Program-made: the position numbers and the translations under genes | Source: a virus | DNA: 43,837 nucleotides | Virus record (IMG/VR): IMGVR_UViG_3300020205_001455 | Location: 1 to 43,837 of that record | Reading direction: 5' to 3' (one strand) | Shown: in pieces, positions 15,529 through 24,079 of the stretch | How positions within the stretch are numbered: position 1 is the stretch's first letter | Layout of the letters: every line of letters starts with the position of its first letter | Notes under the pieces: generated by a model | The model's database searches: none | The model's input: the letters and a program-made list of their open reading frames with translations, nothing else | What the model was told of the DNA's origin: nothing

Positions 15529-15920
15529 GGGGTTGTACTCAAGAGTTTGCGAAGATGCAGCAATGATGTACCCATCTGATCTGCTGTGCCAAAAGACAAG
15601 GCAAGGTCATCGATGTAAATGTCCGCGATTATTTTTGGGCTGTATCCCGATAACTTTGCCCGTTCTTTCTCGGGCAAATTTTTGTTGACAGCGTCAAATG
15701 ATAGACCTCTTTGGCGACACCACTCAATCGCCTCCGTCAGAGACTTGTATTTCTCGTTGTCCCCTCTGTTAGTCCAAAGTACCAACTTATGTCCCTCTGA
15801 CTGTAGTTTCAAGAGCAGGGACAACAGTTCTTTGTGCTTTTCCTTCTGCTCCCCGATGTCGGGAAATCCATATTCACACAAGGTTCCATCAAAATCAACG
15901 GCGATTACTAGGCTCTTCAC
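15525..15920 (-). CDS. HAD-superfamily phosphatase
   Basis: The 131-residue product begins with a GTG codon (VKSLVIAVDFDGTLCE) that overlaps the preceding stop (GTGA). HAD motif I is DFDGT at residues 9-13, motif II is LWTNRG near 50 and motif III/IV ends in DIYIDD near 108-113. Such small cap-less HADs dephosphorylate sugar phosphates or related small molecules. Its position inside the sugar cassette suggests a sugar-phosphate or keto-acid sugar phosphate as substrate, by inference. Confidence 0.82.
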   Translation of the reverse strand: MKSLVIAVDFDGTLCEYGFPDIGEQKEKHKELLSLLLKLQSEGHKLVLWTNRGDNEKYKSLTEAIEWCRQRGLSFDAVNKNLPEKERAKLSGYSPKIIADIYIDDLALSFGTADQMGTSLLHLRKLLSTTP

Positions 15921-17083
15921 TTATCAACCTCCTGATTATTCACATCGACAAGACTCTTTGCCATCGCGTATGCGTGTTTGATGGCTGATTGATTCCGAAA
16001 GAAGTCATCATGCACGATGAATTCCTCCACAATATCTCGCGCATATGTTCCAATTGCAACACCATTGATCCGAACACCGACCATGTCAGCAAGTTGCTTG
16101 CTCAACGCATTCGTTCCACCCGACAGAACAATAGGAACAATACTTGGTTCCGAGACCTCTTTGTATATCTTTTTGGCAGCAATCATCTGCTTGCCGATGC
16201 GATCTTTTTCCCGCTTCTTGTTCAGTTTCATGTTGAACTTTTTGTTGATAACATCGGCACATGCAACAGCCTGTAGAGTAGTGTTGTAATCGTTCTCACC
16301 ACCACTCATGGGATAACCATCTGCTTGAATAAGCAGTCTGTCTCCCGCGACTTTGCGTGCCTCTTCGATTCTGTGTTCCAAACGAAGATTGCCCAAATTC
16401 AAACGATCTAGGCACATCGAATTGTAATTAGATGTGTTGATGTGATTGATCAGTTTCCATTCGTCCATGGTGATATCGTTTTCACCAACGGCAGCATGCA
16501 GTTCAAAGAGTTCGGCACCAGCCTTCATGCACCTTGGAAGAAGATCTAGAAGTTCTCTTGCGTTGTGACGATAAGAGATGACTTCCGCTTTTGGGCAAAT
16601 ATTGCTGCACTTTCCACAGCCGATACAAAGATCCTTGATAACGATTTCTTTTGACTGATCCTCATTCTCAAAACTGCCGCTCAACTCCTTGAATACATCT
16701 AGTCTGAGGATGAAATCCTTTGGTATGGCATCGGTTGGGCAAACAGGAATGCACAGGCTGCACCCGATGCATGTGGTTGGATCGATGTAGGATTTCCGAA
16801 CATGGTGGTCACCAGGCATTCCCACACTAACCATGATGTATGGTCGAACGCCAATTTGGATACCATTCTCGGATGCATATTCATAGGCAAGATCGATCCC
16901 ATCTACCGCACTAGCAACTACATCCACATTAGCAGACACATCAAGAATTTTTGCACCCGCTAGGGTATAGACGAATGCAAGTTTCTTGACTTGAACTTTG
17001 TCTTCGTTTCCCGCACCACAGATCATTTTAAAGCATTTCTGCTTCCGAATGATCGATTGAAGAATTTCAAAACGCTCGTTCAT
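15917..17083 (-). CDS. LdpA-like protein with two [4Fe-4S] clusters
   Basis: The 388-residue product has an N-terminal block, FKMICGAGNEDKVQVKKLAF, then VYTLAGAKILDVSANVDVV, that matches the start of cyanobacterial LdpA (light-dependent period) proteins as I recall them. Two ferredoxin-type sets follow: C105-x2-C108-x2-C111-x3-C115-P and C153-x2-C156-x2-C159-x3-C163-P. The C-terminal half resembles a TIM-barrel-like region (LIQADGYPMSGG; IVLSGGTNALS). LdpA senses redox state and affects the circadian clock in cyanobacteria. Here the operon position, between a TPP enzyme and a HAD phosphatase, points instead to electron transfer or catalysis in sugar synthesis. It is the most unusual member of the cassette. 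Confidence 0.72.
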   Translation of the reverse strand: MNERFEILQSIIRKQKCFKMICGAGNEDKVQVKKLAFVYTLAGAKILDVSANVDVVASAVDGIDLAYEYASENGIQIGVRPYIMVSVGMPGDHHVRKSYIDPTTCIGCSLCIPVCPTDAIPKDFILRLDVFKELSGSFENEDQSKEIVIKDLCIGCGKCSNICPKAEVISYRHNARELLDLLPRCMKAGAELFELHAAVGENDITMDEWKLINHINTSNYNSMCLDRLNLGNLRLEHRIEEARKVAGDRLLIQADGYPMSGGENDYNTTLQAVACADVINKKFNMKLNKKREKDRIGKQMIAAKKIYKEVSEPSIVPIVLSGGTNALSKQLADMVGVRINGVAIGTYARDIVEEFIVHDDFFRNQSAIKHAYAMAKSLVDVNNQEVDK

Positions 17084-17093
17084 TTGTTGTGCC

Positions 17094-18881
17094 TCATGGA
17101 ATAGAAACGATCATCTCGGACTTCAATTCTTCGTCAGACAGAAAGGGTGCCATGTCGTGTAGACCACCTTGAGTTCCGTTTGGCTTGAATGCCTGTGCGG
17201 GGAGAACATCAAGAGTATCCTGACTGATCAACTCAACAATCAGGGGCTTGTCTTGTCTTAGAATCCATGGCATTTTTTCGTCAAGTTGTTCGTTGTTTTC
17301 TACGCGGACATAGTCGATTTCAAATGCCGCCGCAATCTTTGCGATGTCCGCAAAATACACACCCGTGCTATTGCTGACACCGTGTAACCTTCCACCAAAA
17401 AACTTTGTCTGTGTTTGCTTGATGCTCATGTATCCATCGTTGTTAACGACGAGGATTTTCACAGGAATGTTGTTCTTCCTGATGACAGCCAACTCCTGCA
17501 TGTTCGTGTGAAAACTGCCTTCACCAATACAAGCAATAATGTTGTGGTTTGGGGATGCAAAGTGAATTCCAACTACGGCTGGAACTGCATATCCCATGTC
17601 GCCCTGTGCTGCCTGTACCATGTATTTCTGTCCCTGCTTCAACTTCAAGTTAGTTGAGCAAATATAACATGGCTGACCCGCGTCCGCAACAACAATGTCG
17701 CAGGATTTCATATTTTGATTGAGGCTTTCCACAATTTCGTACAGGTTCAACCCACGAACATCAGGTCTGTGAACTTCGGGAATGTAGATGGGCCATTTGT
17801 CTTTCCAGTAAGAACACTTCTTTGCCCACCACGACACATCCCAATTTTCAGATCTAGTCTCGTTCGCCGCGACAAAAAAATCAGCAACATTTCCATTGAT
17901 CGCAACATCAACATTGAATGTTTTCTTTCCAAGTTCACTCTTGTCAATGTCGATCATGATCTTTTTGCTATGTGGGCTAAAAGACTTTGCATCATATCCA
18001 ATGTGCGTGACATTCATCGAACTGCCCAAGATGATCAGGCAGTCTGAATTCTGAACTGCAAAGTTTGCACATCGATTTCCTTTGATTCCCATCATCCCGA
18101 TGTTTTGTGGGTGATCGTACTCAATCAAATCTCGGGTCAAGAAGTTGGTGACAAAGGGCACACCGTACAGGTCAACAAATTTTCTGAACTGATCTGTACT
18201 TTTGCTGTGTGCGATACCCGCGCCCGCGATGATTACAGGTCTGTTCGACTGAAATACAATCTCCTTCAGGGCGGTTTTGATCTGACTGATGGATGTGCTT
18301 GCTTCTTGTTCCTCTTCAGGAATGTACAGATCGTACTCGGTTGGCATGGGGGCAGTTTGAATATTCGATGGCACATCGATCCAAACAGGCCCTGCTCTTC
18401 CCGATGATGCAATGTAAATTGCCTTTTCCAGTTCATACGCAAGGCGACTCACATCTTCGATCAGTACAGCATACTTGGTCATGTTCTTGGCTGTATTGAC
18501 AATGTCATGTTCCTGTATCCCGTACTTGCGTAGATTGAGTCCGCGAGTCTTGTTGATGTATGACGCAATGTCGGTGAGTTTGGTGTTCCCGCTAAGGAAC
18601 AGAACAGGGACACTCTCCTGCCATGCATTCAGACAACTCGTTAGTGCGTTCGTCCCCCCACAGCCTGTCGTGACATTGACAACGGCAAGCCGTTTGTTTG
18701 TTCTTGCAGAACCTACCGCTGCGTGACCCGCACCTTGCTCATGGTGAAATGGGATGTACTGAATGTTTGGATTGCAGATAAACCCATCGTTGAGTCCACC
18801 ACAACCGCCGCCTACCATTCCGTAGACATGGGTAACACCTTCTCGCTCAAGTCGCTGTGTGATATAGTCACAAACTCTCAT
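17094..18881 (-). CDS. Thiamine-diphosphate-dependent enzyme, acetolactate-synthase-like
   Basis: The 595-residue product has the full three-domain layout of TPP enzymes. The catalytic Glu is E48 in FHHEQGAGHAA. The central domain has AGAGIAHS near 219-226. The TPP motif runs from GEGSF (453-457) to VVNND (478-482). Family members decarboxylate pyruvate-like 2-keto acids and add the fragment to an acceptor. In dideoxysugar pathways the YerE-type enzyme adds a two-carbon branch to a 3,6-dideoxy-4-ketosugar, and the RfbH-like gene nearby makes this attractive, but phylogeny was not tested. AGGAA precedes the ATG. Confidence 0.85.
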   Translation of the reverse strand: MRVCDYITQRLEREGVTHVYGMVGGGCGGLNDGFICNPNIQYIPFHHEQGAGHAAVGSARTNKRLAVVNVTTGCGGTNALTSCLNAWQESVPVLFLSGNTKLTDIASYINKTRGLNLRKYGIQEHDIVNTAKNMTKYAVLIEDVSRLAYELEKAIYIASSGRAGPVWIDVPSNIQTAPMPTEYDLYIPEEEQEASTSISQIKTALKEIVFQSNRPVIIAGAGIAHSKSTDQFRKFVDLYGVPFVTNFLTRDLIEYDHPQNIGMMGIKGNRCANFAVQNSDCLIILGSSMNVTHIGYDAKSFSPHSKKIMIDIDKSELGKKTFNVDVAINGNVADFFVAANETRSENWDVSWWAKKCSYWKDKWPIYIPEVHRPDVRGLNLYEIVESLNQNMKSCDIVVADAGQPCYICSTNLKLKQGQKYMVQAAQGDMGYAVPAVVGIHFASPNHNIIACIGEGSFHTNMQELAVIRKNNIPVKILVVNNDGYMSIKQTQTKFFGGRLHGVSNSTGVYFADIAKIAAAFEIDYVRVENNEQLDEKMPWILRQDKPLIVELISQDTLDVLPAQAFKPNGTQGGLHDMAPFLSDEELKSEMIVSIP

Positions 18882-18896
18882 TTGTTCCTGCCTTAG

Positions 18897-19637
18897 TTAG
18901 GTTCGACCGATGATAGCGGCTTTTCTCTTCTTGTCCGACATTACCGATGCTTCTGTACTCAAGAGTCGTCTTTCAAGGTTAGCCAATTCAAACTTAAGCG
19001 CGTGTTCAATCGTGCCTGTGTGAATGAACTTATCGACAGACATGACAACTTTTCTTGTTTCGACATAGTCAATCAGGTCGTATAGTTCCTCGTCTGAGAC
19101 CAAGGTTTCAACAGTTCCCCTACTGACATTGCCACCCATCGTGACCTTTAGTCCACGGGACTTGGCTTCGTGGGCCACTTTCTTTACCATGGAGATCGTC
19201 TTTTCAGATTCCACACTAGTGCCTCCATATGAGGCAGTCAGATCGTTTCTGCCAATGGTTACTTCGGTCAGGAGGTTTCCTGCTTTGATGATGCCAACAA
19301 CATTGTCAACCGCTGTAATCGTTTCGATTGTTACACCAATGTGTTCAAAATGATTCGGCGGAACCATGTTCATGAACTTTTGCATCGCAAATGGCGACTC
19401 TATCATCGGTACAACCACAGAAGTCACACCGATGTTTACGAGATATTGCAAGTTGGTCTTGGCTTCACTACCGCCAATCTTGATCAAGTAGTCAAGGTTG
19501 TTCTTTGCAGAGAGAATTGCTTCTCTTGCAACTTCAGTTTCTGTAAGACCCTCTGCCTCCATCTCTCCCTTGAGAGAGACAAAGCCAAACAGTTCCTTGC
19601 CTTCACGAAGAATCTTGTCGATGCTGCTTTCGCTCAT
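18897..19637 (-). CDS. HpcH/HpaI aldolase/citrate-lyase-like protein
   Basis: The start at 19637 (MSESSIDKIL) has AAGGA 8 bases upstream; ATGs at 19679, 19673 and 19655 are alternatives without one. The 246-residue product resembles the TIM-barrel HpcH/HpaI family: VVVPMIESPFA near 77-87 supplies the E of the metal site, and TIGRNDLTASYG near 127-138 supplies the conserved Asp. These enzymes cleave or form C-C bonds with pyruvate or an acyl donor. The partner TPP enzyme suggests a branched or keto-acid-derived sugar, by inference. Confidence 0.75.
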   Translation of the reverse strand: MSESSIDKILREGKELFGFVSLKGEMEAEGLTETEVAREAILSAKNNLDYLIKIGGSEAKTNLQYLVNIGVTSVVVPMIESPFAMQKFMNMVPPNHFEHIGVTIETITAVDNVVGIIKAGNLLTEVTIGRNDLTASYGGTSVESEKTISMVKKVAHEAKSRGLKVTMGGNVSRGTVETLVSDEELYDLIDYVETRKVVMSVDKFIHTGTIEHALKFELANLERRLLSTEASVMSDKKRKAAIIGRT

Positions 19638-19672
19638 TTCAAATATCCTTTTCATTTTAAATATTTCTTTCA

Positions 19673-20629
19673 TTACCAAACGAACTTGTTCTTATAGTGC
19701 TTAATGATTCCGCTTAGTTCTTGGTCAAATACAGCCCGAGGTGACCAACCCAATTTCCTGATCTTAGAATCATCAAGTGAGTACCGAAGATCCTGCCCAA
19801 CTCTAGAACAGGTCACATCTATGTAGTCGTTGATGTTGAAGTCTTTTGTCCCCAACAACTCGACAAGAATCTTTCTGACCGTCTCTAGATTGGTCTGTTC
19901 AAACCCACCCGAGATGTTGTATATCTCGTTCTTGATCCCACTCTCCACGACCTTGACAACACCCTCTGCCGTGTCCGCTGCATGAAGCCATGTACGCACA
20001 GGAGTGCCGTTGTTGTGAAGGGGAACCTTTCTGCCAAGGTGAAGATACTTGCATGTTTTGGGAATCAATTTCTCTACATATTGACCGATTCCATAGTTGT
20101 TCGTGGGGCGAACAATGATATAGGGGATGTTGTATGTCCTGCCCCATGCCACGATCAACATGTCAGCAGCAGCCTTGGTAGCAGAGTATGGATTCGAAGG
20201 CTTGAGAATGTCTCCCTCATGGTGGGCACCGTCAACGATGTCACCGTAGACTTCGTCTGTGCTGAAATGAAGAAGGATTGGAACCTTTCCACTTTCCTGC
20301 CTGTAGTTTCGCATCAGATTGAGAATGGTATGGACTCCATCGATATTAGACTTGACGAAATCGTCGCTGTTGACGATTGAGTTCCCAACATGGGTCTCGG
20401 CTGCGGTGTTGATAATGTAGTCGCAGTCATAGAGGAACTTCAAGTCATTGATGTCGCAATGGACAAACGAAAAGTTCTTATGCTTTTTGAATTCCTCAAG
20501 CAAATCCTCGTTTGCAGCATATGTGATCTTGTCAACGCCCTTGACATACCACCCCTTCTCTAAGCAGAGTCGGGTTACATATGAGCCAATGAAGCCCAAG
20601 CATCCTGTTATATAGACAATCTTGACCAT
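19673..20629 (-). CDS. NDP-glucose 4,6-dehydratase (RfbB-like)
   Basis: The 318-residue product is an extended SDR. The NAD site is TGCLGFIGS at residues 8-16, the catalytic triad set is STDEVYG (123-129) with Y148-SATK152. The STDE sequence separates 4,6-dehydratases from epimerases, since the acid pair performs the dehydration. It converts an NDP-hexose to the 4-keto-6-deoxy sugar, the usual substrate of the RfbH-like enzyme encoded next upstream. Sequence does not decide dTDP versus CDP sugar. GAGG precedes the ATG. No NDP-glucose synthase gene is in the window. Confidence 0.88.
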   Translation of the reverse strand: MVKIVYITGCLGFIGSYVTRLCLEKGWYVKGVDKITYAANEDLLEEFKKHKNFSFVHCDINDLKFLYDCDYIINTAAETHVGNSIVNSDDFVKSNIDGVHTILNLMRNYRQESGKVPILLHFSTDEVYGDIVDGAHHEGDILKPSNPYSATKAAADMLIVAWGRTYNIPYIIVRPTNNYGIGQYVEKLIPKTCKYLHLGRKVPLHNNGTPVRTWLHAADTAEGVVKVVESGIKNEIYNISGGFEQTNLETVRKILVELLGTKDFNINDYIDVTCSRVGQDLRYSLDDSKIRKLGWSPRAVFDQELSGIIKHYKNKFVW

Positions 20630-20642
20630 GGTTTCCTCTTTT

Positions 20643-21977
20643 TCAATCTACAACATCAAGACGAACACGCTTCTTGGTAAAGAAGTCATCGACTGTCTTC
20701 TCAATGTAGTCCATCTGCTCAGGGGTGATTACAGGGCTAGTGCCAAGGAAGAAGGTATCCGTAGTCACCTTCCTTGCATTGGGATAGTTCTTGATGACCT
20801 CCTGCTGATTCATCATACCCGCGTATGCGGGCTGTAGCATGATGTTTCCCGCAAAGTAAGGACGAGTCTGTATCTTGTTCTCCTCCAAGTAGTCTACGAT
20901 GTCCTTGCGCTTGAATGGACAACCGTCCTTGAGCGTGAGTGGGAAAGCAAACCACGCGGGATCAGAATACTCGGTTGCCCGTGGGATGATGAAATGCTCC
21001 TCATACTTGGAGAAGATATCACAGAGCCGCTTGTAGTTTCGTTTTCTCATATCGATGATTTGGGGCAGTCTCTTCAACTGAACTAGCCCCATCGCAGCCT
21101 GTTGATCTGTCGGCTTCAGATTGTAGCCGATCTCGTCGTACACATACTTATGGTCGAAGATCTCATCGGGTAGGGCAGGGAGCCAGTTTGAGAACCGCTT
21201 CTTGCACGAACCATTCTTCAGGAAGTTTGCCTTCTGTCCTACGCAATAACAGCCTCGTCCCCACTCGCGGAAACTGCGTGTCACGATCTCCTGTTCGTGA
21301 GTCTTACATGCAACAAAACCACCTTCGCCCATTGTGATGTGATGAGCAGGATAGAACGAGCAACTTGCAAACTCACCGAAAGATCCAAGCGGCTTACCCT
21401 TGTAGGTACTGCCCAATGCATCACAGCAGTCTTCAAGAAGGATGAGACTGTATCGATCAACAATCTCCATCAAGCGATCCATATTGGGCGGATTGCCTAG
21501 GACATGTGCAAAGGTAATGACCCTACATCCCTGCTTTGCCTTTTCCTCCACTTGATCAATGTTCAGGTTGAGAGTGTCTATATCAATGTCAACAAAGACA
21601 GGCTCAAACCCAACTTGGAAGATGGGATTAATAGTGGTAGGGAACCCTGCTATAGGAGTGATGACCTTGGTTCCCTTGGGGAGATTGTACAGTCTCTTCG
21701 ATGTCAGGGCTGACATCATGATTAGATTTGAACTGCTTCCGCTGTTAGTGAGGATTCCGTAATCCTTTCCCATCAACTTGGGAAACTGACCCTCAAAGCG
21801 AATTCCATTCTGACCCAACACTAACCAACCCTCAAGAAGAGTCTTGACAGATTCGGTGTACTCTTCTGTCCCGAAGAACGGGCCTGCATACTGCACCCAA
21901 TCTTTTCCCGCCTCCCATGTCTTCGAACTTTGCTTCGCTGCGATGAACTCTTGTACTGCCTTCAGAATGTCTTCCAT
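20643..21977 (-). CDS. rfbH: RfbH/DdhC-type iron-sulfur PLP 3-dehydrase (E1)
   Basis: The start at 21977 (MEDILKAVQEF) has AGAGGA upstream. The 444-residue product is an aspartate-aminotransferase-fold enzyme in which the PLP lysine is replaced by His (H212 in SFYPAHHITMGEGG), the hallmark of CDP-4-keto-6-deoxyglucose 3-dehydrase. The [2Fe-2S] ligands are present: C185-x57-C243-x-C245, then C258. The first spacing equals that of the Yersinia E1 enzyme; the last (x12 rather than x7) reflects a five-residue insertion before KKRF. E1 removes the C3 hydroxyl and needs electrons from an E3 reductase, which is not encoded here. Confidence 0.9.
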   Translation of the reverse strand: MEDILKAVQEFIAAKQSSKTWEAGKDWVQYAGPFFGTEEYTESVKTLLEGWLVLGQNGIRFEGQFPKLMGKDYGILTNSGSSSNLIMMSALTSKRLYNLPKGTKVITPIAGFPTTINPIFQVGFEPVFVDIDIDTLNLNIDQVEEKAKQGCRVITFAHVLGNPPNMDRLMEIVDRYSLILLEDCCDALGSTYKGKPLGSFGEFASCSFYPAHHITMGEGGFVACKTHEQEIVTRSFREWGRGCYCVGQKANFLKNGSCKKRFSNWLPALPDEIFDHKYVYDEIGYNLKPTDQQAAMGLVQLKRLPQIIDMRKRNYKRLCDIFSKYEEHFIIPRATEYSDPAWFAFPLTLKDGCPFKRKDIVDYLEENKIQTRPYFAGNIMLQPAYAGMMNQQEVIKNYPNARKVTTDTFFLGTSPVITPEQMDYIEKTVDDFFTKKRVRLDVVD

Positions 21978-21993
21978 GATTTCCTCTTGCCTA

Positions 21994-22827
21994 CTAGTGT
22001 ATCCCCATTCCCCAATCATTCAAGTTGGGAATGTTGTATTTTACAATACTTTCTTTGATGAACTGATACTTATAATTGTTCTCAATAGATTGAGTGCTAT
22101 AGATGTCGGGTCTCACCTTGAGTGGAAACGGGAATGGTTCTGCTTGCCAGTTGAAATTGCTGACTGATCGGTCATACTCGGTGCAGTCAATTATCTTTGC
22201 CTGAAACTTTGTGTGGTTAACATAATCAACAATCTTCCAATAGTACTGTTTAAGGGCAACAGCCTTCTTGTCTACCCATGCAATATGTGCAATGAAAAGA
22301 TTTGGCATGTTGACCCACAGTTGGTTGGCGGGTACAGGAAGATGCTCAGAGTGCATTTGCAAATGCCTGAATGTTGCCCTCTCCGAATAGGATCCAATCC
22401 TGTCCATCCAATTGATACGCCAAGCCCCATCAACCCTGACTTCAGATTGGTTCAGGTATTGAATCCACAGCGAATGAAAAAGGGTGTCTTTATGCGCGTC
22501 CATCAAGGCAGACAGTTGCTCCTTATTCATAGCACCATCAATATACTCGTCGGTGTCCAAACATACAATCTTACCCGAAAACTTCAGAGCCTCGTCATAA
22601 AGACGCTGACGATCATTTGATTCGATGTCAAGTTTGTCACTAGATCTGTCTGTTTCAAGGACAGATAAGATATTGTACTTTACCGCATTTTCTCTTAGAA
22701 ACTCAGAAGTTCCATCGGTAGCCCCATCGACCATAAAAACAAAGCCATCTGCATATTGCTGCCAAACAGGAAGCATTTCCTTGATTAGGAACAACTCGTC
22801 TCTTGTTTTGGTGATCTGTACAATCAT
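21994..22827 (-). CDS. Glycosyltransferase-2-like protein
   Basis: The 277-residue product begins MIVQITKTRDELFLIKEM, then FMVDGATDGTSEFL (about 31-44) and VCLDTDEYIDG (about 88-98). The D-G-x-x-D-G-T pattern and the DTDEY (DxD-type) motif fit a GT-A glycosyltransferase of the Glyco_tranf_2_4 class. The tail has a hydrophobic WVNMPNLFIAHIAWV segment. The ATG overlaps the stop of the methyltransferase gene. It probably adds one residue to the glycan. Confidence 0.78.
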   Translation of the reverse strand: MIVQITKTRDELFLIKEMLPVWQQYADGFVFMVDGATDGTSEFLRENAVKYNILSVLETDRSSDKLDIESNDRQRLYDEALKFSGKIVCLDTDEYIDGAMNKEQLSALMDAHKDTLFHSLWIQYLNQSEVRVDGAWRINWMDRIGSYSERATFRHLQMHSEHLPVPANQLWVNMPNLFIAHIAWVDKKAVALKQYYWKIVDYVNHTKFQAKIIDCTEYDRSVSNFNWQAEPFPFPLKVRPDIYSTQSIENNYKYQFIKESIVKYNIPNLNDWGMGIH

Positions 22828-23486
22828 TTTGGGGCACCAATCTTCTTCATGATGACAAATCCACTATAGAAGTGAACCCATTCGATCTCGCCTGTTTTTC
22901 CATCCATGTTGGAGATCACACGCTTGAAGAAAGAATCCATATCTTCACGCTTGTTATTGAAGTCAACGCCTTGGTTGAATTGCATTCCAGGCCATTGACC
23001 GCGAACGATGTGGTTCTTTAGATCCTCTCCATAGTAGGTGCATCCCGTGTCTTCGATGATGTAAAGACCGCCATGCTTTACATGAGAGAAGAGCAAGTCG
23101 AAGGACTTAAGGGTCAGTTCGTTGACATGGGAACCATCGTCTAGAACAACATCAAACTGCCCCCCTGCATCGTTGCAGACAGCCTGAGTGATTTGTGGAT
23201 CGCTCTGACTGCCAATGTAGATCTTGATACGATCAGATTGCGATGCCTTGCATCTTGGGTCGATGTCGATTCCATAGATTGTCGAATTTGGGAAGTACTC
23301 CCGCCACATTCTATGAGAACAGCCGTCCCGAACACCGATCTCAAGGATGTTCATAGGCAACTCCCTGATCCCGTTCAGATACCTGTGGTATATGTCTAAG
23401 TAAGACGAACCTGCAAATCCGTGGTTTGGGTCGTGCTTATCCGTCTGATGCTTTGCGCCGATTTCATGTAGTAATGTCTTGTTCAT
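22824..23486 (-). CDS. SAM-dependent O-methyltransferase (MycE/TylF-like class)
   Basis: The 220-residue product contains a class I methyltransferase site: NILEIGVRDGCSHRMW near residue 46 (motif I), IYGIDIDPRC near 70 and FDVVLDDGSH near 111-120. The N-terminal GAKHQTDK--NHGF-SYLD-YHRY block is shared with sugar O-methyltransferases such as mycinamicin MycE, from memory. The DDGSH acid pair would bind Mg. It likely methylates a hydroxyl of the deoxysugar or of the finished glycan. Confidence 0.82.
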   Translation of the reverse strand: MNKTLLHEIGAKHQTDKHDPNHGFAGSSYLDIYHRYLNGIRELPMNILEIGVRDGCSHRMWREYFPNSTIYGIDIDPRCKASQSDRIKIYIGSQSDPQITQAVCNDAGGQFDVVLDDGSHVNELTLKSFDLLFSHVKHGGLYIIEDTGCTYYGEDLKNHIVRGQWPGMQFNQGVDFNNKREDMDSFFKRVISNMDGKTGEIEWVHFYSGFVIMKKIGAPK

Positions 23487-24079
23487 CGTGTTACCTGTTG
23501 GTTGTGGGTTTCTTCAAAAGTCTTGCTGCACTTGTAGTTGTAGATCACTCCGTCAATCCATTCTTCCTTCTTGAGGAAATTGCGAATGCCCATACTGAAT
23601 GAGCGATCTTCGCCGCTATTCCATGGTGGGAAGCCAACCTGAACTGCAATTGATCTACGAACTGCGTTCAGGTGATTTGGTGGTCGATAGTATACCTTGC
23701 CCTCATGATCGTCGATCCATTGTGTGTACCGCAGAGAGTGGATGAATGGACGGCTGTAACCATCCGAGAAGACGATCTCGCCTGTCAGGGACGAGCAGTC
23801 GGGGTTCTTTGTCAGGGCATTCAGGACTTTTTCGATGTAATCAGGGCTGGCCATGTCATCATCATCTACAAAGGAAACATACTCGCCTGTCGATTGTGTG
23901 AGCAGCATGTTACGCTTCTGTCCGATGGTCATCTGCCTGTTGTCAGACAGCGACAGCACTTCTACATTGCGTTTACCGATCTGATTTGATAGTTCGGCTT
24001 TTAGTTGCTCAAGTTTGGGCTTCCGCTCATCTAGGGTCGGAATCAGGATGGAAAGTTTATGCATTGGTCGCCAAGACAT
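23483..24079 (-). CDS. Family 2 glycosyltransferase
   Basis: The 198-residue product reads MSWRPMHKLSILIPTLDERK, then QKRNMLLTQSTGEYVSFVDD and DDMASPDYI. The SILIPT start, the stretch before GEYVSFVDDDD (DxD) and the ED/GEDRSF acid near residue 160 are standard GT2 features. The ATG at 24079 is kept because AGGAG lies 6-7 bases upstream; a second ATG at 24064 lacks one. The gene overlaps the end of its upstream neighbour by 23 bases. Confidence 0.85.
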   Translation of the reverse strand: MSWRPMHKLSILIPTLDERKPKLEQLKAELSNQIGKRNVEVLSLSDNRQMTIGQKRNMLLTQSTGEYVSFVDDDDMASPDYIEKVLNALTKNPDCSSLTGEIVFSDGYSRPFIHSLRYTQWIDDHEGKVYYRPPNHLNAVRRSIAVQVGFPPWNSGEDRSFSMGIRNFLKKEEWIDGVIYNYKCSKTFEETHNQQVTR

